A stretch of 43,675 nt of DNA from an uncultured Dehalococcoidia bacterium (GCA_913049785.1 CAJWXP010000018.1:1-43675); one strand, 5' to 3'; positions 32,460-40,482 are shown, counted from the first letter of the stretch. Notes: generated by a model from the sequence alone, not told the origin. Numbers and translations: made by a program.

Positions 32460-34472
32460 TCAGCTTGCATTTAGAACCAGTGGCAACAATGGCACGTTGG
32501 GGTCTAACGGGTTCCGCTTCTTTGCCGCTTCTATGTATCGGTCTGCGTCTTCCTGGATGAGCAGGTCATCAGCAAGCAAAATCTTGGTCGCCTCGGTGAT
32601 AGCTTTTACATAATCATCGTGGCTGCTATACCGCTCTTCGATGGAAAGCCGAGGGTCTTTGGTGGCCTCCCGCTCTTTCTTTGTCCTGGCAAAAGGCACG
32701 AAGCTCCCTGTCAGTGAGAAGAAATCGCCCTTAGCAACGCCTTCTTTGCGAAGGCTCCAACCGGTGTGGGTTCCAATAGGCACCTGGATTTCCGGGGTAC
32801 GAACGCCTGCAAGGTCATTGCCGTCCTCATCCACCACCGGTAGCTGCACCTGGTACTCCTGACCTGCAACCGGCTGTGGTGGGTATTCCGTGACGAAGCC
32901 ATCTTCAAAGTCCGGGCCATAGTTGTACTTCGGCAACCGGCTGGGCGATGGCGGCAAGTTGAACCCGGGGATGTCCGGGTAATTCGCTAGCACGTCGTCC
33001 GGGAGGCCAAGCGTGTTCTCCGCACGACGCGGCACACGACTTGCAGGCGGAGGGGTGCCGTCCGTGGCCCAACGGTCCATGGCTACCAGGATGGCACGTA
33101 GCGTGGGGCCGGTCGCCATCGAATTCGAAAGCTGCTGCGTGTAATCGCCCTCCACCAACCAGGAGCCGCCGTGTTGAGCGCTGGCAATGACGTACATACG
33201 GACGTTGTCCGGGAACTCCAGGTCATCACCGTTCCTGGGGTCCGTATGGCCCAGAGAGGCGTGACGCTGCCAGTACTCTGTGTTGGTGTGCGAATGTACT
33301 ACTAGAGGGTCTGTATCAGGTCGTTTGAGGACGGAATCCAAAGCTTCAGTGAACGGGTCAGGCACTGCGGAATAGGCGAAGGGGTACCATTCTGATGGCC
33401 ACTGGTGCTCCTCATGCTGCCGCGGGTACCGGCCGACCTGGGAGAATCGACTGTTCATGAAAAGCCTGCCGCCCCCGGAGACGTGGGGATAGACGGCGTC
33501 AAAGACCTTTCGTCCTGACGGGTCCGCGTTGTAGCCGTCATACACGAACTGTCGGATCGTCCGGGATGACAGCGATTGGCCAAAGGTGTAGGTCTTATCG
33601 ATTGCACCTGCCAGGGGGTTTGGCGTTCCGTCCTCATCAGTGTCGTCATAGCGTAGGAACGACAGCAGGTCTCGAATGCCTACCATGCCGAGGCCCATGA
33701 CCCGGGATTCCTTAGTGTTGTAGATGAGTTCGTAGATGTGTCCGGCCTTGAACCCGCTCTTCATATAGAGGTGTGTGGATGATGGGGTGACCTTCAAGTT
33801 GCCGGTGGGGTCAGGGGATACCGTTGAGAACGACCACTCGTCGCGGGCAACGGGCTGTCGGTCATCCCTTTCAAGCTCCCGAACCGTCAGGGTGGCGCTG
33901 TCCGGGTCTGTGGGCTCGTAACTCCTGATGACTTTGTGCCCACTCAGCGGCATCGATAGCACGTCCTGATCGTTGGCAATGAACTCTTGTCGAACGGTGC
34001 CCTCTAGGGATTTGCCGTCCTTCATAGCCTCTGGGAGTTCTGCGACAACAAGGGTGGGGTCCGGCAAAAGGTCTCCCTGCCAGCCTGAGATGACCAGGGT
34101 GTAGCCCATGCGCATAAGGAACCCATTCCCGCCGTCCGCGAGCGTGAGGGGGTCGGTTACTCTTGGCGCATCGTTAAAGCTTGTCAGAGCGGTCTTGTTG
34201 CCACGGTTGTTCACGTCGTACAGAATCCGGCGATTTCCTTTAGTCAGGTCCACAGGCTTCAGGATGTCTAGGTCCGCGCTGAACTCCACCAGCCCCTGGG
34301 CATTCCGCGGCGCGTACTCCAGATCTACGATGTTGCTGTTCGCCGAGTCATCGGGGTCTAGAGCGAACTTGGCTGTACCCACCCATCGCTCGTAAGGGCC
34401 GACGTCTCCGTATGAATGCCCCTCAGCAAAGCTGACTTTGCGATTGAAGTTAATCCGGATTTCTGTGTTCAT
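32460..34472 (-). CDS. Large alpha/beta hydrolase-domain protein (PF20091-like)
   Basis: A 670-residue cytoplasmic protein; no signal peptide is seen. It resembles the large alpha/beta hydrolase-domain proteins often annotated hypothetical. The N-terminal third is beta-rich (NFNRKVSFAEGHSYGDVGPY, YDVNNRGNKTAL). The candidate nucleophile Ser lies in FGQSLSSR, followed by QFVYDGYNADPSGRKVFDAV, the typical segment after the nucleophile elbow. YPHVSGGGRLFMNSRFSQ and VIASAQHGGSW come later. Such proteins are predicted esterases or lactonases, unproven. The ATG at 34472 has GAGGG about 8 bases upstream. It is divergent from the SDR gene and precedes the Rieske genes, so it may release aromatic acids from esters; this is inference. 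Confidence 0.7.
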   Translation of the reverse strand: MNTEIRINFNRKVSFAEGHSYGDVGPYERWVGTAKFALDPDDSANSNIVDLEYAPRNAQGLVEFSADLDILKPVDLTKGNRRILYDVNNRGNKTALTSFNDAPRVTDPLTLADGGNGFLMRMGYTLVISGWQGDLLPDPTLVVAELPEAMKDGKSLEGTVRQEFIANDQDVLSMPLSGHKVIRSYEPTDPDSATLTVRELERDDRQPVARDEWSFSTVSPDPTGNLKVTPSSTHLYMKSGFKAGHIYELIYNTKESRVMGLGMVGIRDLLSFLRYDDTDEDGTPNPLAGAIDKTYTFGQSLSSRTIRQFVYDGYNADPSGRKVFDAVYPHVSGGGRLFMNSRFSQVGRYPRQHEEHQWPSEWYPFAYSAVPDPFTEALDSVLKRPDTDPLVVHSHTNTEYWQRHASLGHTDPRNGDDLEFPDNVRMYVIASAQHGGSWLVEGDYTQQLSNSMATGPTLRAILVAMDRWATDGTPPPASRVPRRAENTLGLPDDVLANYPDIPGFNLPPSPSRLPKYNYGPDFEDGFVTEYPPQPVAGQEYQVQLPVVDEDGNDLAGVRTPEIQVPIGTHTGWSLRKEGVAKGDFFSLTGSFVPFARTKKEREATKDPRLSIEERYSSHDDYVKAITEATKILLADDLLIQEDADRYIEAAKKRNPLDPNVPLLPLVLNAS

Positions 34473-34573
34473 AGTGTTCCCTCGCGTACGTCTAAATATT
34501 GTTGCTTGCACGTGACGGTTGCAGTCTATCCAGCCGGGGAGAACCTGGCAAGGCGAGGGTGTGCTTTATCCCC

Positions 34574-34579
34574 TATACT
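34574..34579 (+). promoter_or_regulatory. -10 element of the SDR gene
   Basis: TATACT matches the -10 consensus at 5 of 6 positions and lies 35 bases before the SDR Shine-Dalgarno sequence. No clear -35 is present at 16-18 bases, so support is partial. Confidence 0.35.
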
Positions 34580-34616
34580 GGCGAAGCCAATACAAGCATG
34601 GAAATCTGGAGGAATG

Positions 34617-35366
34617 ATGCGACTCGAGGGAAAAGTAGGGATAGTCACCGGGGGAGCGCGCGGCATGGGCGAGGCTGAGGCCAGGCTCTTCGCGAGCGAA
34701 GGCGCGAAGGTCGTTGTCGCCGACCTGTTGGACGTTGAGGGCCAGGCCGTAGCTGATGCGATCAACGATGCAGGTGGCGAGGCTGTCTTCAGCCACCTCA
34801 ACGTGACTGACGAGAAGAACTGGGAAGCTGTGGTTTCTGATGCCGTATCTAGGTTCGGGAGATTGGACATCCTGGTGAACAACGCCGGGATGGACGGAGT
34901 TCACGAGCCTCACCTACTGGACACGGACGCATGGGATGCCGTGATGGATGTGAACGCCAAGGGCGTCTTCCTTGGCATGAAGTATGCCATCCTTGAGATG
35001 CGGAAGACCGGTGGCGGCTCCATCATCAACATCTCATCCATTTCTGGCTTCGTCGGGATGGAGCAGACACACATGGGCTACAACGCATCTAAAGGCGCGG
35101 TACGTATCATGAGCAAGTCGGCAGCGGTGCAGAACGGCCGGAAAGGTATTCGCGTCAACTCCGTACACCCGGGCATCATGCCACCCATGAGCGGCACGAT
35201 ACGGCCGCCTGAGCGGCACGAGTATCTGGTCACGGAAAAGATCCCCATGGGTCGAGTCGGCGAGGTTGAAGAAGTGGCGGCTGCCGTACTGTTCCTGGCC
35301 TCTGACGATGCGTCCTACATCACCGGCACCGAGTTGGTCGTCGATGGTGGTTACCTGGCGATCTAG
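34617..35366 (+). CDS. Short-chain dehydrogenase/reductase (SDR)
   Basis: NAD(P)-dependent oxidoreductase acting on alcohol/ketone pairs. The 249-residue classical SDR has the cofactor motif TGGARGMGEAEARLFASEG, NNAGMD, and the catalytic Ser in INISSISGFVG with Tyr-x3-Lys in GYNASKGA. VNSVHPGIM and ITGTELVVDGGY complete the family pattern. GGAGG directly before two successive ATGs fits the second (34617) best. The next gene, a VOC protein, starts 17 bases later and is probably co-transcribed. In this island it could play the role of a LigC-like dehydrogenase, but the fold is different from LigC, so that is only a possibility. Confidence 0.9.
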   Translation: MRLEGKVGIVTGGARGMGEAEARLFASEGAKVVVADLLDVEGQAVADAINDAGGEAVFSHLNVTDEKNWEAVVSDAVSRFGRLDILVNNAGMDGVHEPHLLDTDAWDAVMDVNAKGVFLGMKYAILEMRKTGGGSIINISSISGFVGMEQTHMGYNASKGAVRIMSKSAAVQNGRKGIRVNSVHPGIMPPMSGTIRPPERHEYLVTEKIPMGRVGEVEEVAAAVLFLASDDASYITGTELVVDGGYLAI

Positions 35367-35383
35367 CGAAATGGGAGGGCGGA

Positions 35384-35722
35384 ATGACGCAGCCAAGGAT
35401 TCGGCACATCGCGGTCAACGTTGAGGACCGGGAAGCAAGCGCAAACTACTACGAGAGCGTCTTTGGCATGGAGATCAAACTGCGTGGCGAGAACGGTACC
35501 ATCTACCTCTCTGACGGCTACGTGGGTTTGGCGCTGATCAATTTCCCGGACAGGCCATGGGGGATAAACCACTTTGGCTTCCACGTCGATAGCGTTGATG
35601 CAATCGAAGAACAAGCTAAGACAACCAGGCGGAGCCCGGTCGGCGGCGCTGTGGCGGAGAGCTGGATACCGGACCCTGAGGGCAACCGGGTAGACGTTAC
35701 GGAAGAGTGCTGGCCCGTTTAG
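35384..35722 (+). CDS. VOC-superfamily (glyoxalase/extradiol-type) protein 1
   Basis: A 112-residue metal-dependent vicinal oxygen chelate protein. Candidate ligands: His in RHIAVNVED, His in NHFGFHVDS and Glu in VDVTEE. It is shorter than its two relatives downstream because a C-terminal loop region is reduced (only TTRRSPVGGAV stands between the motifs). A GGAGGGCGG ribosome site precedes the ATG. It follows the SDR gene closely and converges with the deazaflavin-type gene. VOC proteins include dioxygenases, isomerases and epimerases; one domain of this size would need to dimerise to form a complete site. Confidence 0.8.
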   Translation: MTQPRIRHIAVNVEDREASANYYESVFGMEIKLRGENGTIYLSDGYVGLALINFPDRPWGINHFGFHVDSVDAIEEQAKTTRRSPVGGAVAESWIPDPEGNRVDVTEECWPV

Positions 35723-35727
35723 CCCAG

Positions 35728-36096
35728 CTACTCCATCAACTCCACCAGCACCAATGGGCTCTCGGCAACCCAGACGTCGATGTCCATGTGCGACATGCGA
35801 GACTCGGTGCCCTTCATCTTCGCAAACACATCGCGCTTGGTGGCCGGGTCTGTTATCGGTGTAGCCCAGGCGGCTACGTCGCGGACGAGGCTCTGCTTGA
35901 AGTGGAATGTGAAACCCGGGTTCGCCAGCAGGTTGGCATTCCATGAACGTTTCCCCGGCATACTGCTGAGGTAGACGGTGTCATCAATGACGTGAAACCA
36001 TATCTCGATGCGACGTGGCTGGCCGCTGCTCCGACCGATCGTCGTGATGTCGATGACCTCATCGAGTTGAAGTGCGCTCCGAATCGCGTCGCCCAT
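35728..36096 (-). CDS. Deazaflavin-dependent nitroreductase (DUF385/Ddn)-family protein
   Basis: A 122-residue split-barrel protein with the Ddn pattern: TTIGRSSGQPRRIEIWFHVI (the TxGRxSGxPR signature), then YLSSMPGKRSWNANLLANPG. Family members use coenzyme F420 or fill related roles. The start ATG at 36096 is chosen because GGGGAG lies 6 bases upstream; the open frame continues upstream without any such site. It ends 5 bases from the stop of the convergent VOC gene. If F420 is made by this organism, this enzyme could reduce quinones or enones from aromatic breakdown. The substrate is unknown. Confidence 0.8.
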   Translation of the reverse strand: MGDAIRSALQLDEVIDITTIGRSSGQPRRIEIWFHVIDDTVYLSSMPGKRSWNANLLANPGFTFHFKQSLVRDVAAWATPITDPATKRDVFAKMKGTESRMSHMDIDVWVAESPLVLVELME

Positions 36097-36166
36097 CCCG
36101 TTCTCCCCAATCACCTGATTGCTTGCCACTGTACCTTTCACTGCCAGCTTCTGTCCATGTGGTGCG

Positions 36167-36195
36167 TTGACGTTGCATAATGTGCTCACTACACT
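36167..36195 (+). promoter_or_regulatory. Promoter of the VOC 2-VOC 3 pair
   Basis: TTGACG (36167-36172), 17-base spacer, TACACT (36190-36195). It lies between the divergent Ddn-like gene and VOC 2, giving a leader of about 36 bases. Confidence 0.5.
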
Positions 36196-36237
36196 ACGTA
36201 CAATGCGCGAGGAATGAGCACGTTTGGAGGGGAAGAG

Positions 36238-36642
36238 ATGACCAGAATTCGACATATCGCTCTAGCAACGCAAAACGTGGAAGCAACGGCGAAGTTCTAC
36301 ATCGATGGCCTTGGTCTCAAGGAAGTCGGTAAGGTGAATTCCCTCACTTCAGAGGGGGTTTACCTCAGCGATGGTCACGTCAACTTAGCCATTCTGAAGT
36401 TCAAGTACGACGACCCTGCCACGACGGAGGGTGAGCTTCGCTACACCGGCATCCACCACTTTGGGGTTCAGATAGAGAATATGGACGAAGCGCGAGCGAA
36501 GATCGAAAGCGCTGGCGCGGTGCATCGCCCCTACCCCGGAACTGAAGCGATGGAGGCTCGAGGGAACGTTGAGGTCAAGTTCAGCGGCCCGGACGGCGTA
36601 ACGGTAGACCTATCCGAGACTGGCTGGGCAGGAGCCTCATAA
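36238..36642 (+). CDS. VOC-superfamily protein 2
   Basis: A 134-residue single-domain VOC protein. Ligand candidates: His in RIRHIALATQ, His in GIHHFGVQIEN and Glu in VDLSETGW. The strand pattern KFYIDGLGLKEVGKVNS with YLSDGHVNLAILKFK is typical of glyoxalase-fold proteins. The ATG at 36238 has GGAGGGG about 8 bases upstream; an earlier ATG (36214) would put this site inside the coding region. It is followed after 35 bases by a close paralogue, so the two form a duplicated pair behind one promoter. Confidence 0.82.
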   Translation: MTRIRHIALATQNVEATAKFYIDGLGLKEVGKVNSLTSEGVYLSDGHVNLAILKFKYDDPATTEGELRYTGIHHFGVQIENMDEARAKIESAGAVHRPYPGTEAMEARGNVEVKFSGPDGVTVDLSETGWAGAS

Positions 36643-36677
36643 ATACACCACGGAAGTAGAAGGCGGAGGGAGAAGTC

Positions 36678-37094
36678 ATGGCAAGGATCAAGCACATAGC
36701 AATCGCAACGCAGGACCCGGACGCAACGGCTAAGTTCTACGTGGAAGGCCTGGGGCTTGAGATAGCAGGCAAGGTCAACTCCGTAGCTGCTGAGGGGTAC
36801 TACCTCACGGACGGCTACATCAACCTGGCCGTGCTCAAGTTCAAGAACGACGATGCTGCCGATACCGAAGGCGCGCCAAGGCACACAGGAATCCACCACT
36901 TCGGTTTCAAGGTGGAGGGCATGGAAGAGGCCCAAGAACAGATCCTCAGCGCTGGCGCGACAAAGAAGCAGAGCGCTATCACCGATGCCAACGGCCACGC
37001 TCGTACAGGCAACGTAGAAGTGAAGTTCACCGGCCCTGACGGCATAACCGTAGATCTCTCTGAGACCGGCTGGGCAGGCGCGTCTAAAGACTAA
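36678..37094 (+). CDS. VOC-superfamily protein 3
   Basis: A 138-residue paralogue of VOC 2 with the same landmarks (IKHIAIATQDPDATAKFYVE, TGIHHFGFKVEGMEEA, VEVKFTGPDGITVDLSETGW), so the His/His/Glu metal set is retained. It differs mainly in the loop before the last strand (KKQSAITDANGHARTG). AGGCGGAGGGAG precedes the ATG. Its stop codon overlaps the end of the convergent LOG-like gene by 4 bases, with no terminator between. Heterodimer formation with VOC 2 is possible but not shown. Confidence 0.82.
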   Translation: MARIKHIAIATQDPDATAKFYVEGLGLEIAGKVNSVAAEGYYLTDGYINLAVLKFKNDDAADTEGAPRHTGIHHFGFKVEGMEEAQEQILSAGATKKQSAITDANGHARTGNVEVKFTGPDGITVDLSETGWAGASKD

Positions 37095-37723
37095 TCGTCC
37101 GGGGCACCGTCTGGGTCATGGCCTTCCATGGCCTTGAGGTACTTGGGGAAGATCAGTTCCATATACGATCGTTCCAGTGTTTCTAGGAGATGGAGAGGGT
37201 CGCTGTCGTAGCAGACGATTCCACCCGTTTCTTTGTCGATCATCTCAATGATGGGCTTGAGATGGCTGGTGATGCCGCCTGTGCCCTCTAACACCCCGAT
37301 GACCTTTGCCTCGTCGTATGCGATGGCGAACTCGCCCAGGGTTCCTGAGCGTCCGCCGACGAAGACCACGACATCACAGCTGCGTATGTTCTCTACTTCT
37401 CTGCCCATCAGGCCGCTGCCGGTGTAGATGATGGCGTCATACCCTTTGGTTGGGGAGTTGTACTTGAGAATGTGCCCTTCCATGTTCAGGGCGGGGGACA
37501 CGCCTACAACCACACCACCCTTGGATTTGGCCCCTTTCACCGCTTCCTGCGGGTAGCCCGGACACGCGCCGGTGATCAGAACACAGCCCTTTTCAGCGAT
37601 GGCTTGGCCCAGTGTGTAGACCATTGTGCATATCTCCGGGGGTAGATGCCCTCCGGCGGAACCCATGACGCCGACGGTCATTTTGGGGAAGATGTCTCCA
37701 GGGGCGGTCGTTTCGGTTGCCAT
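37091..37723 (-). CDS. LOG/TIGR00725-like SLOG-fold protein
   Basis: A 210-residue Rossmann-like protein of the SLOG group. The N-terminus has VGVMGSAGGHLPPEICTMVY, then a nucleotide-binding loop ITGACPGYPQEAVKGAKSKG, and the family's loop FVGGRSGTLGEF in place of PGGxGTxxE. Relatives release cytokinin-type nucleobases from ribotides or bind nucleotides; many are of unknown function. GGAGG is 6 bases before the ATG. It lies downstream of the RraA operon hairpin. A role in aromatic catabolism is not obvious, so it may just be a resident of the island. Confidence 0.75.
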   Translation of the reverse strand: MATETTAPGDIFPKMTVGVMGSAGGHLPPEICTMVYTLGQAIAEKGCVLITGACPGYPQEAVKGAKSKGGVVVGVSPALNMEGHILKYNSPTKGYDAIIYTGSGLMGREVENIRSCDVVVFVGGRSGTLGEFAIAYDEAKVIGVLEGTGGITSHLKPIIEMIDKETGGIVCYDSDPLHLLETLERSYMELIFPKYLKAMEGHDPDGAPDD

Positions 37724-37798
37724 GTACTTCCTCCGGGGTGTTCGTAGATACTATTTTATACGAGAAACTATCGTTTTGTAGCTCTGCGGGTGAAATGA

Positions 37799-37834
37799 AG
37801 AGTACCCCACACGTACATACGCGTGGGGTACTCT
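37799..37834 (-). terminator. Hairpin after the RraA-like gene pair
   Basis: A 12-bp perfect stem (AGAGTACCCCAC at 37799-37810, GTGGGGTACTCT at 37823-37834) lies about 29 bases past the stop codon at 37863. There is no proper T run on the minus strand, so it may be a terminator assisted by other factors or an mRNA-end stabiliser. Confidence 0.5.
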
Positions 37835-37862
37835 ATCCAGCTCAGTTGATAACGGTTTTGGG

Positions 37863-38519
37863 TTACTTCTCGTCGCGGGTCTGAAGGGCGTGATACTTGA
37901 ACTTCTCCCGTGCTGCATCAAGCCTTGAACCCTTGGCGATCTCTGCACGGATGTTGTCCTCGGCAGACTCGATCTGCTTGCCGATCTTCAGCACTTCGTC
38001 AAAGCGCTCCTGTGGGATGACGAGGATGCCATCAGCATCGCCGATGATCACATCGTTCGGGTTGACGTGGACTTCGCCCAGAGAGCAGGCCTCGTTGATG
38101 GCCACACACTCAACGCGGTCTTTGCCCGTGCGCATGGTGTTGCCTCGACTAAAGATGGGATAGCCCAACTCCAAGCTGCGGGAAGCGTCACGGCAGACGC
38201 CGTGAATGACCGTTCCGGCCAGCTTGTTCCGGTGGGACATGATGGTCAGGATATCGCCCCAAACTGTCGCATTGGGCTTGCCTTCATTGTCCAGAACCAC
38301 TACCTGGCCCTCTTTGACCTCGTCGATGTAGTCGCCGACGTTGCCCGGGTTCACGTTAGCGGACGGGATGGTCTTGACGGTGAATGCCCGCCCAGCCAGC
38401 GTGAAGTTCCGGTCCAAGGGCATGATGCCGACAGCCTGGGCGTTGATGCCCAGCCTGTCACATGCATCGCTCACGGTGGTGGTTCCCAGATCCAACATCT
38501 CTTGAAGTTCTTTTTCCAT
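37863..38519 (-). CDS. RraA-family protein, LigK-like aldolase candidate (copy 2)
   Basis: RraA-fold proteins include 4-hydroxy-4-methyl-2-oxoglutarate/4-carboxy-4-hydroxy-2-oxoadipate aldolase (LigK/ProA type), which cleaves the LigJ product to pyruvate and oxaloacetate, and also RNase E inhibitors. The 218-residue protein has TTTVSDACDRLGINAQAVGI, DEVKEGQVVVLDNEG, WGDILTIMSHR and HGVCRDASRSLELGYPIFSR. The Arg-Asp pair used for substrate and metal binding is kept in GVCRD, with His where the consensus has Asp (IDGxxRD). It starts 2 bases after the previous gene ends, so the pair is co-translated. The aldolase role is favoured by the neighbouring LigB- and LigJ-type genes. Confidence 0.78.
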   Translation of the reverse strand: MEKELQEMLDLGTTTVSDACDRLGINAQAVGIMPLDRNFTLAGRAFTVKTIPSANVNPGNVGDYIDEVKEGQVVVLDNEGKPNATVWGDILTIMSHRNKLAGTVIHGVCRDASRSLELGYPIFSRGNTMRTGKDRVECVAINEACSLGEVHVNPNDVIIGDADGILVIPQERFDEVLKIGKQIESAEDNIRAEIAKGSRLDAAREKFKYHALQTRDEK

Positions 38520-38521
38520 TG

Positions 38522-39196
38522 TTACTTCCTCTCCAACATACTTTCATAATTTGAGCCCATCACTTCGCTGATAGGCTTGCCAGACAGAACATCCTTGGTC
38601 ATCAATGCTTCCCTGTTGGCGATGTCCTCGGCAGCGGAAACAGCCTCTTCCTCATGCTCTGCGGAGATGAACACCACGCCGCTACTATCAGCAATGACTA
38701 GGTCTCCGGGGTGTACCCAGACACCACACATCTCTATGGGCTCGTTGCAGGACTCCTCGATGATGCGTGTTCGAGCGGTGACCTGGACTCCAGCGCGACC
38801 GAAGACCGGCAGGCCTAACTCACGGCTCTCATCCACGTCGCGTACAGCACCATCGACGATGACGCCAGCCACGCCTTTGACTACTGCCCCGTTGGAGAGG
38901 ATGCCGCCCCAGGCGGCGCAGTCCAACCGGCCTCTGTGGTCGATCACGATGATGTCGCCGGGCTTGGACGCTTCGATGGCCGCTGCGCCCAGGTGCCTGG
39001 TGGACTTCTCGCCGCCGAAGGCCTTCATGCGAGTGGTGACCACACGACCGACGATCTTTTGGGTGACGGTCAGTGGCTTGATGCCGATGATCGACCCTTT
39101 AAGCCCCAACCGGTCCAGAGCGTCCGACGCTGCACAGGCATCCACTTTGGAAAGCCTGGCGACCAATGGGTCTTGGGTCGTCTCTTTTGTAGCCAT
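38522..39196 (-). CDS. RraA-family protein, LigK-like aldolase candidate (copy 1)
   Basis: A 224-residue RraA-fold protein and first gene of the pair. Landmarks: VDACAASDALDRLGLKGSII, IVIDHRG, the WGGILSNGAVVKGVAGVIVD region followed by GAVRDVDESRELGLPVFGR, and DLVIADSSGVVFI. It fits the aldolase consensus (IxDGxxRD) better than copy 2. The ATG at 39196 has GGGGG 7 bases upstream; an in-frame TTG (39217) is less likely. A hairpin-forming repeat (39260-39278) lies about 65 bases upstream. It probably performs the last step (4-carboxy-4-hydroxy-2-oxoadipate to pyruvate and oxaloacetate); this is inference from family and context. Confidence 0.8.
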   Translation of the reverse strand: MATKETTQDPLVARLSKVDACAASDALDRLGLKGSIIGIKPLTVTQKIVGRVVTTRMKAFGGEKSTRHLGAAAIEASKPGDIIVIDHRGRLDCAAWGGILSNGAVVKGVAGVIVDGAVRDVDESRELGLPVFGRAGVQVTARTRIIEESCNEPIEMCGVWVHPGDLVIADSSGVVFISAEHEEEAVSAAEDIANREALMTKDVLSGKPISEVMGSNYESMLERK

Positions 39197-39259
39197 AGGA
39201 ATACCCCCAAATGCCAAAGATTTGGGGGATAGTGTAACGCCTTGGGACGCGGAACGCTA

Positions 39260-39278
39260 GCTATCTGCCACAGATAGC
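39260..39278 (-). repeat. Inverted repeat upstream of the RraA pair
   Basis: GCTATCTG (39260-39267), loop CCA, CAGATAGC (39271-39278): an 8-bp perfect palindrome. It is upstream of the minus-strand RraA operon, between it and the terminator of the dioxygenase gene. An operator is a reasonable guess. Confidence 0.45.
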
Positions 39279-39297
39279 AAATGGAGTGTGCATTCGG

Positions 39298-39330
39298 CAA
39301 AAAAAGCCCCGCCGATTGGCGGGGCTTTTT
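39298..39330. terminator. Terminator of dioxygenase copy 1 (symmetric)
   Basis: A 13-bp stem (AAAAAGCCCCGCC at 39301-39313, GGCGGGGCTTTTT at 39318-39330) with loop GATT. The A run at 39298-39305 gives a T8 tail on the minus strand, 20 bases past the dioxygenase stop codon (39352). Confidence 0.88.
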
Positions 39331-39351
39331 CCACATTCCTTTAGGAAGTGA

Positions 39352-40422
39352 TTACGTCCACTGAACCATGCCCCAGCCGCCGCCACTGCCGGCGTTGGTG
39401 CGATATACGGGCTCGTAACCTACCTTCTCTGCCTTCAAGTGCTGAAGAGCTCCAGAAATGGTGACCCAATTCAGGGTCTCTGAAGCTGCGGAGTGCAGCC
39501 GATGGCGCGGGAGGTTCATCAGGATATCAGGGTCACCGTCTACCATGCCCTTGATGGCTGTGCGATCCAGCTCCTCGTCCACCGTGAAGTGGCTGAGGCC
39601 GCCGGAAGTCATGACAGCAACCTTGGTTCCCTTGCCGCCGCCCCAGGACTCGATCGCTCCACGGAGCGCCTGTCCAAAGTTGAAGCAGCGCTTGGCAGAG
39701 GGCTGGTTGGGCGGGTAGCAGGTGTTCTGCCAGATCGGCACAATGGGAATGAGGTTTTCTTTCATTACACGCTTCACTACAAAGCTCCATGCATGGGGAA
39801 GGCCGAATGGGCGAGGAGCGGTAACTCGGGTGGTCTCTATCTCGCCATTGGCTGACGGATAACGGTGCCCAACTGTTCCGCCAGGGTTTTCCCGAAGATA
39901 CTTGGAATGAGAAACGTCAAACTCATGGTCAATCATATATTCAATGATGTGTCGAGCCAAGTCTGTTTGTACGGGAATTTCTAATTCTGTCTGAGGATAG
40001 CCAGCTGCAGAGGCCTTGGCTGCGTCTGAAGCGTCCGGTGCTACCTTGCGGGGGTAGTACTTGATGGAATCACCCCAGTACACCAAGAACGCTGGCATGT
40101 TGTCTTCAAACATCATCTCATCCTGGTCGTCACCTACCATCACCGCGATGTCCGGCTTGAAGCTCTTGTAGGTCTCCGATAGTTGGGTGATTGCAGCATT
40201 AAGGTTCTCATGCTGCTTTTTGTGGACCTCATATTGGTTGAGGTCTGCAATCTTTGGGTTGGCTCGCTCAAGGGCTTCCTCAAAGCTGAGGATCTCGCCT
40301 GAGGGAGCAAAGCAGAGTTCCTTGTTGCGCTGGTCATTCAGTGCGTGGTTGGCCCACAGTTCTGCGGGCTGCATCAGCATAGGGCTATGGGAAGTCCCGA
40401 TACCCAATCCAATTTCTGCCAT
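39352..40422 (-). CDS. LigB-superfamily class III extradiol dioxygenase, copy 1
   Basis: Non-heme Fe(II) ring-cleaving dioxygenase-like protein of 356 residues, similar in layout to 3-O-methylgallate 3,4-dioxygenase/gallate dioxygenase-type members. His12 lies in GTSHSPML (first iron ligand position). GGLSHFTVDEELD holds the catalytic His, and SAASETLNW the Glu expected as third ligand. Where LigB has its second iron His, this protein reads GDDQDE (Gln100). CYPPNQPS with KRCFNFGQALR is a further family block. GGAGGAG precedes the ATG. No separate small LigA-type subunit gene is visible. It lies downstream of the LigJ-like gene and has its own promoter. Confidence 0.82.
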   Translation of the reverse strand: MAEIGLGIGTSHSPMLMQPAELWANHALNDQRNKELCFAPSGEILSFEEALERANPKIADLNQYEVHKKQHENLNAAITQLSETYKSFKPDIAVMVGDDQDEMMFEDNMPAFLVYWGDSIKYYPRKVAPDASDAAKASAAGYPQTELEIPVQTDLARHIIEYMIDHEFDVSHSKYLRENPGGTVGHRYPSANGEIETTRVTAPRPFGLPHAWSFVVKRVMKENLIPIVPIWQNTCYPPNQPSAKRCFNFGQALRGAIESWGGGKGTKVAVMTSGGLSHFTVDEELDRTAIKGMVDGDPDILMNLPRHRLHSAASETLNWVTISGALQHLKAEKVGYEPVYRTNAGSGGGWGMVQWT

Positions 40423-40482
40423 GTTGTCTCCTCCTTCTTCTTGGTGGACGAATCCACCCCCCTGATCGACTCTTGATGCCGG

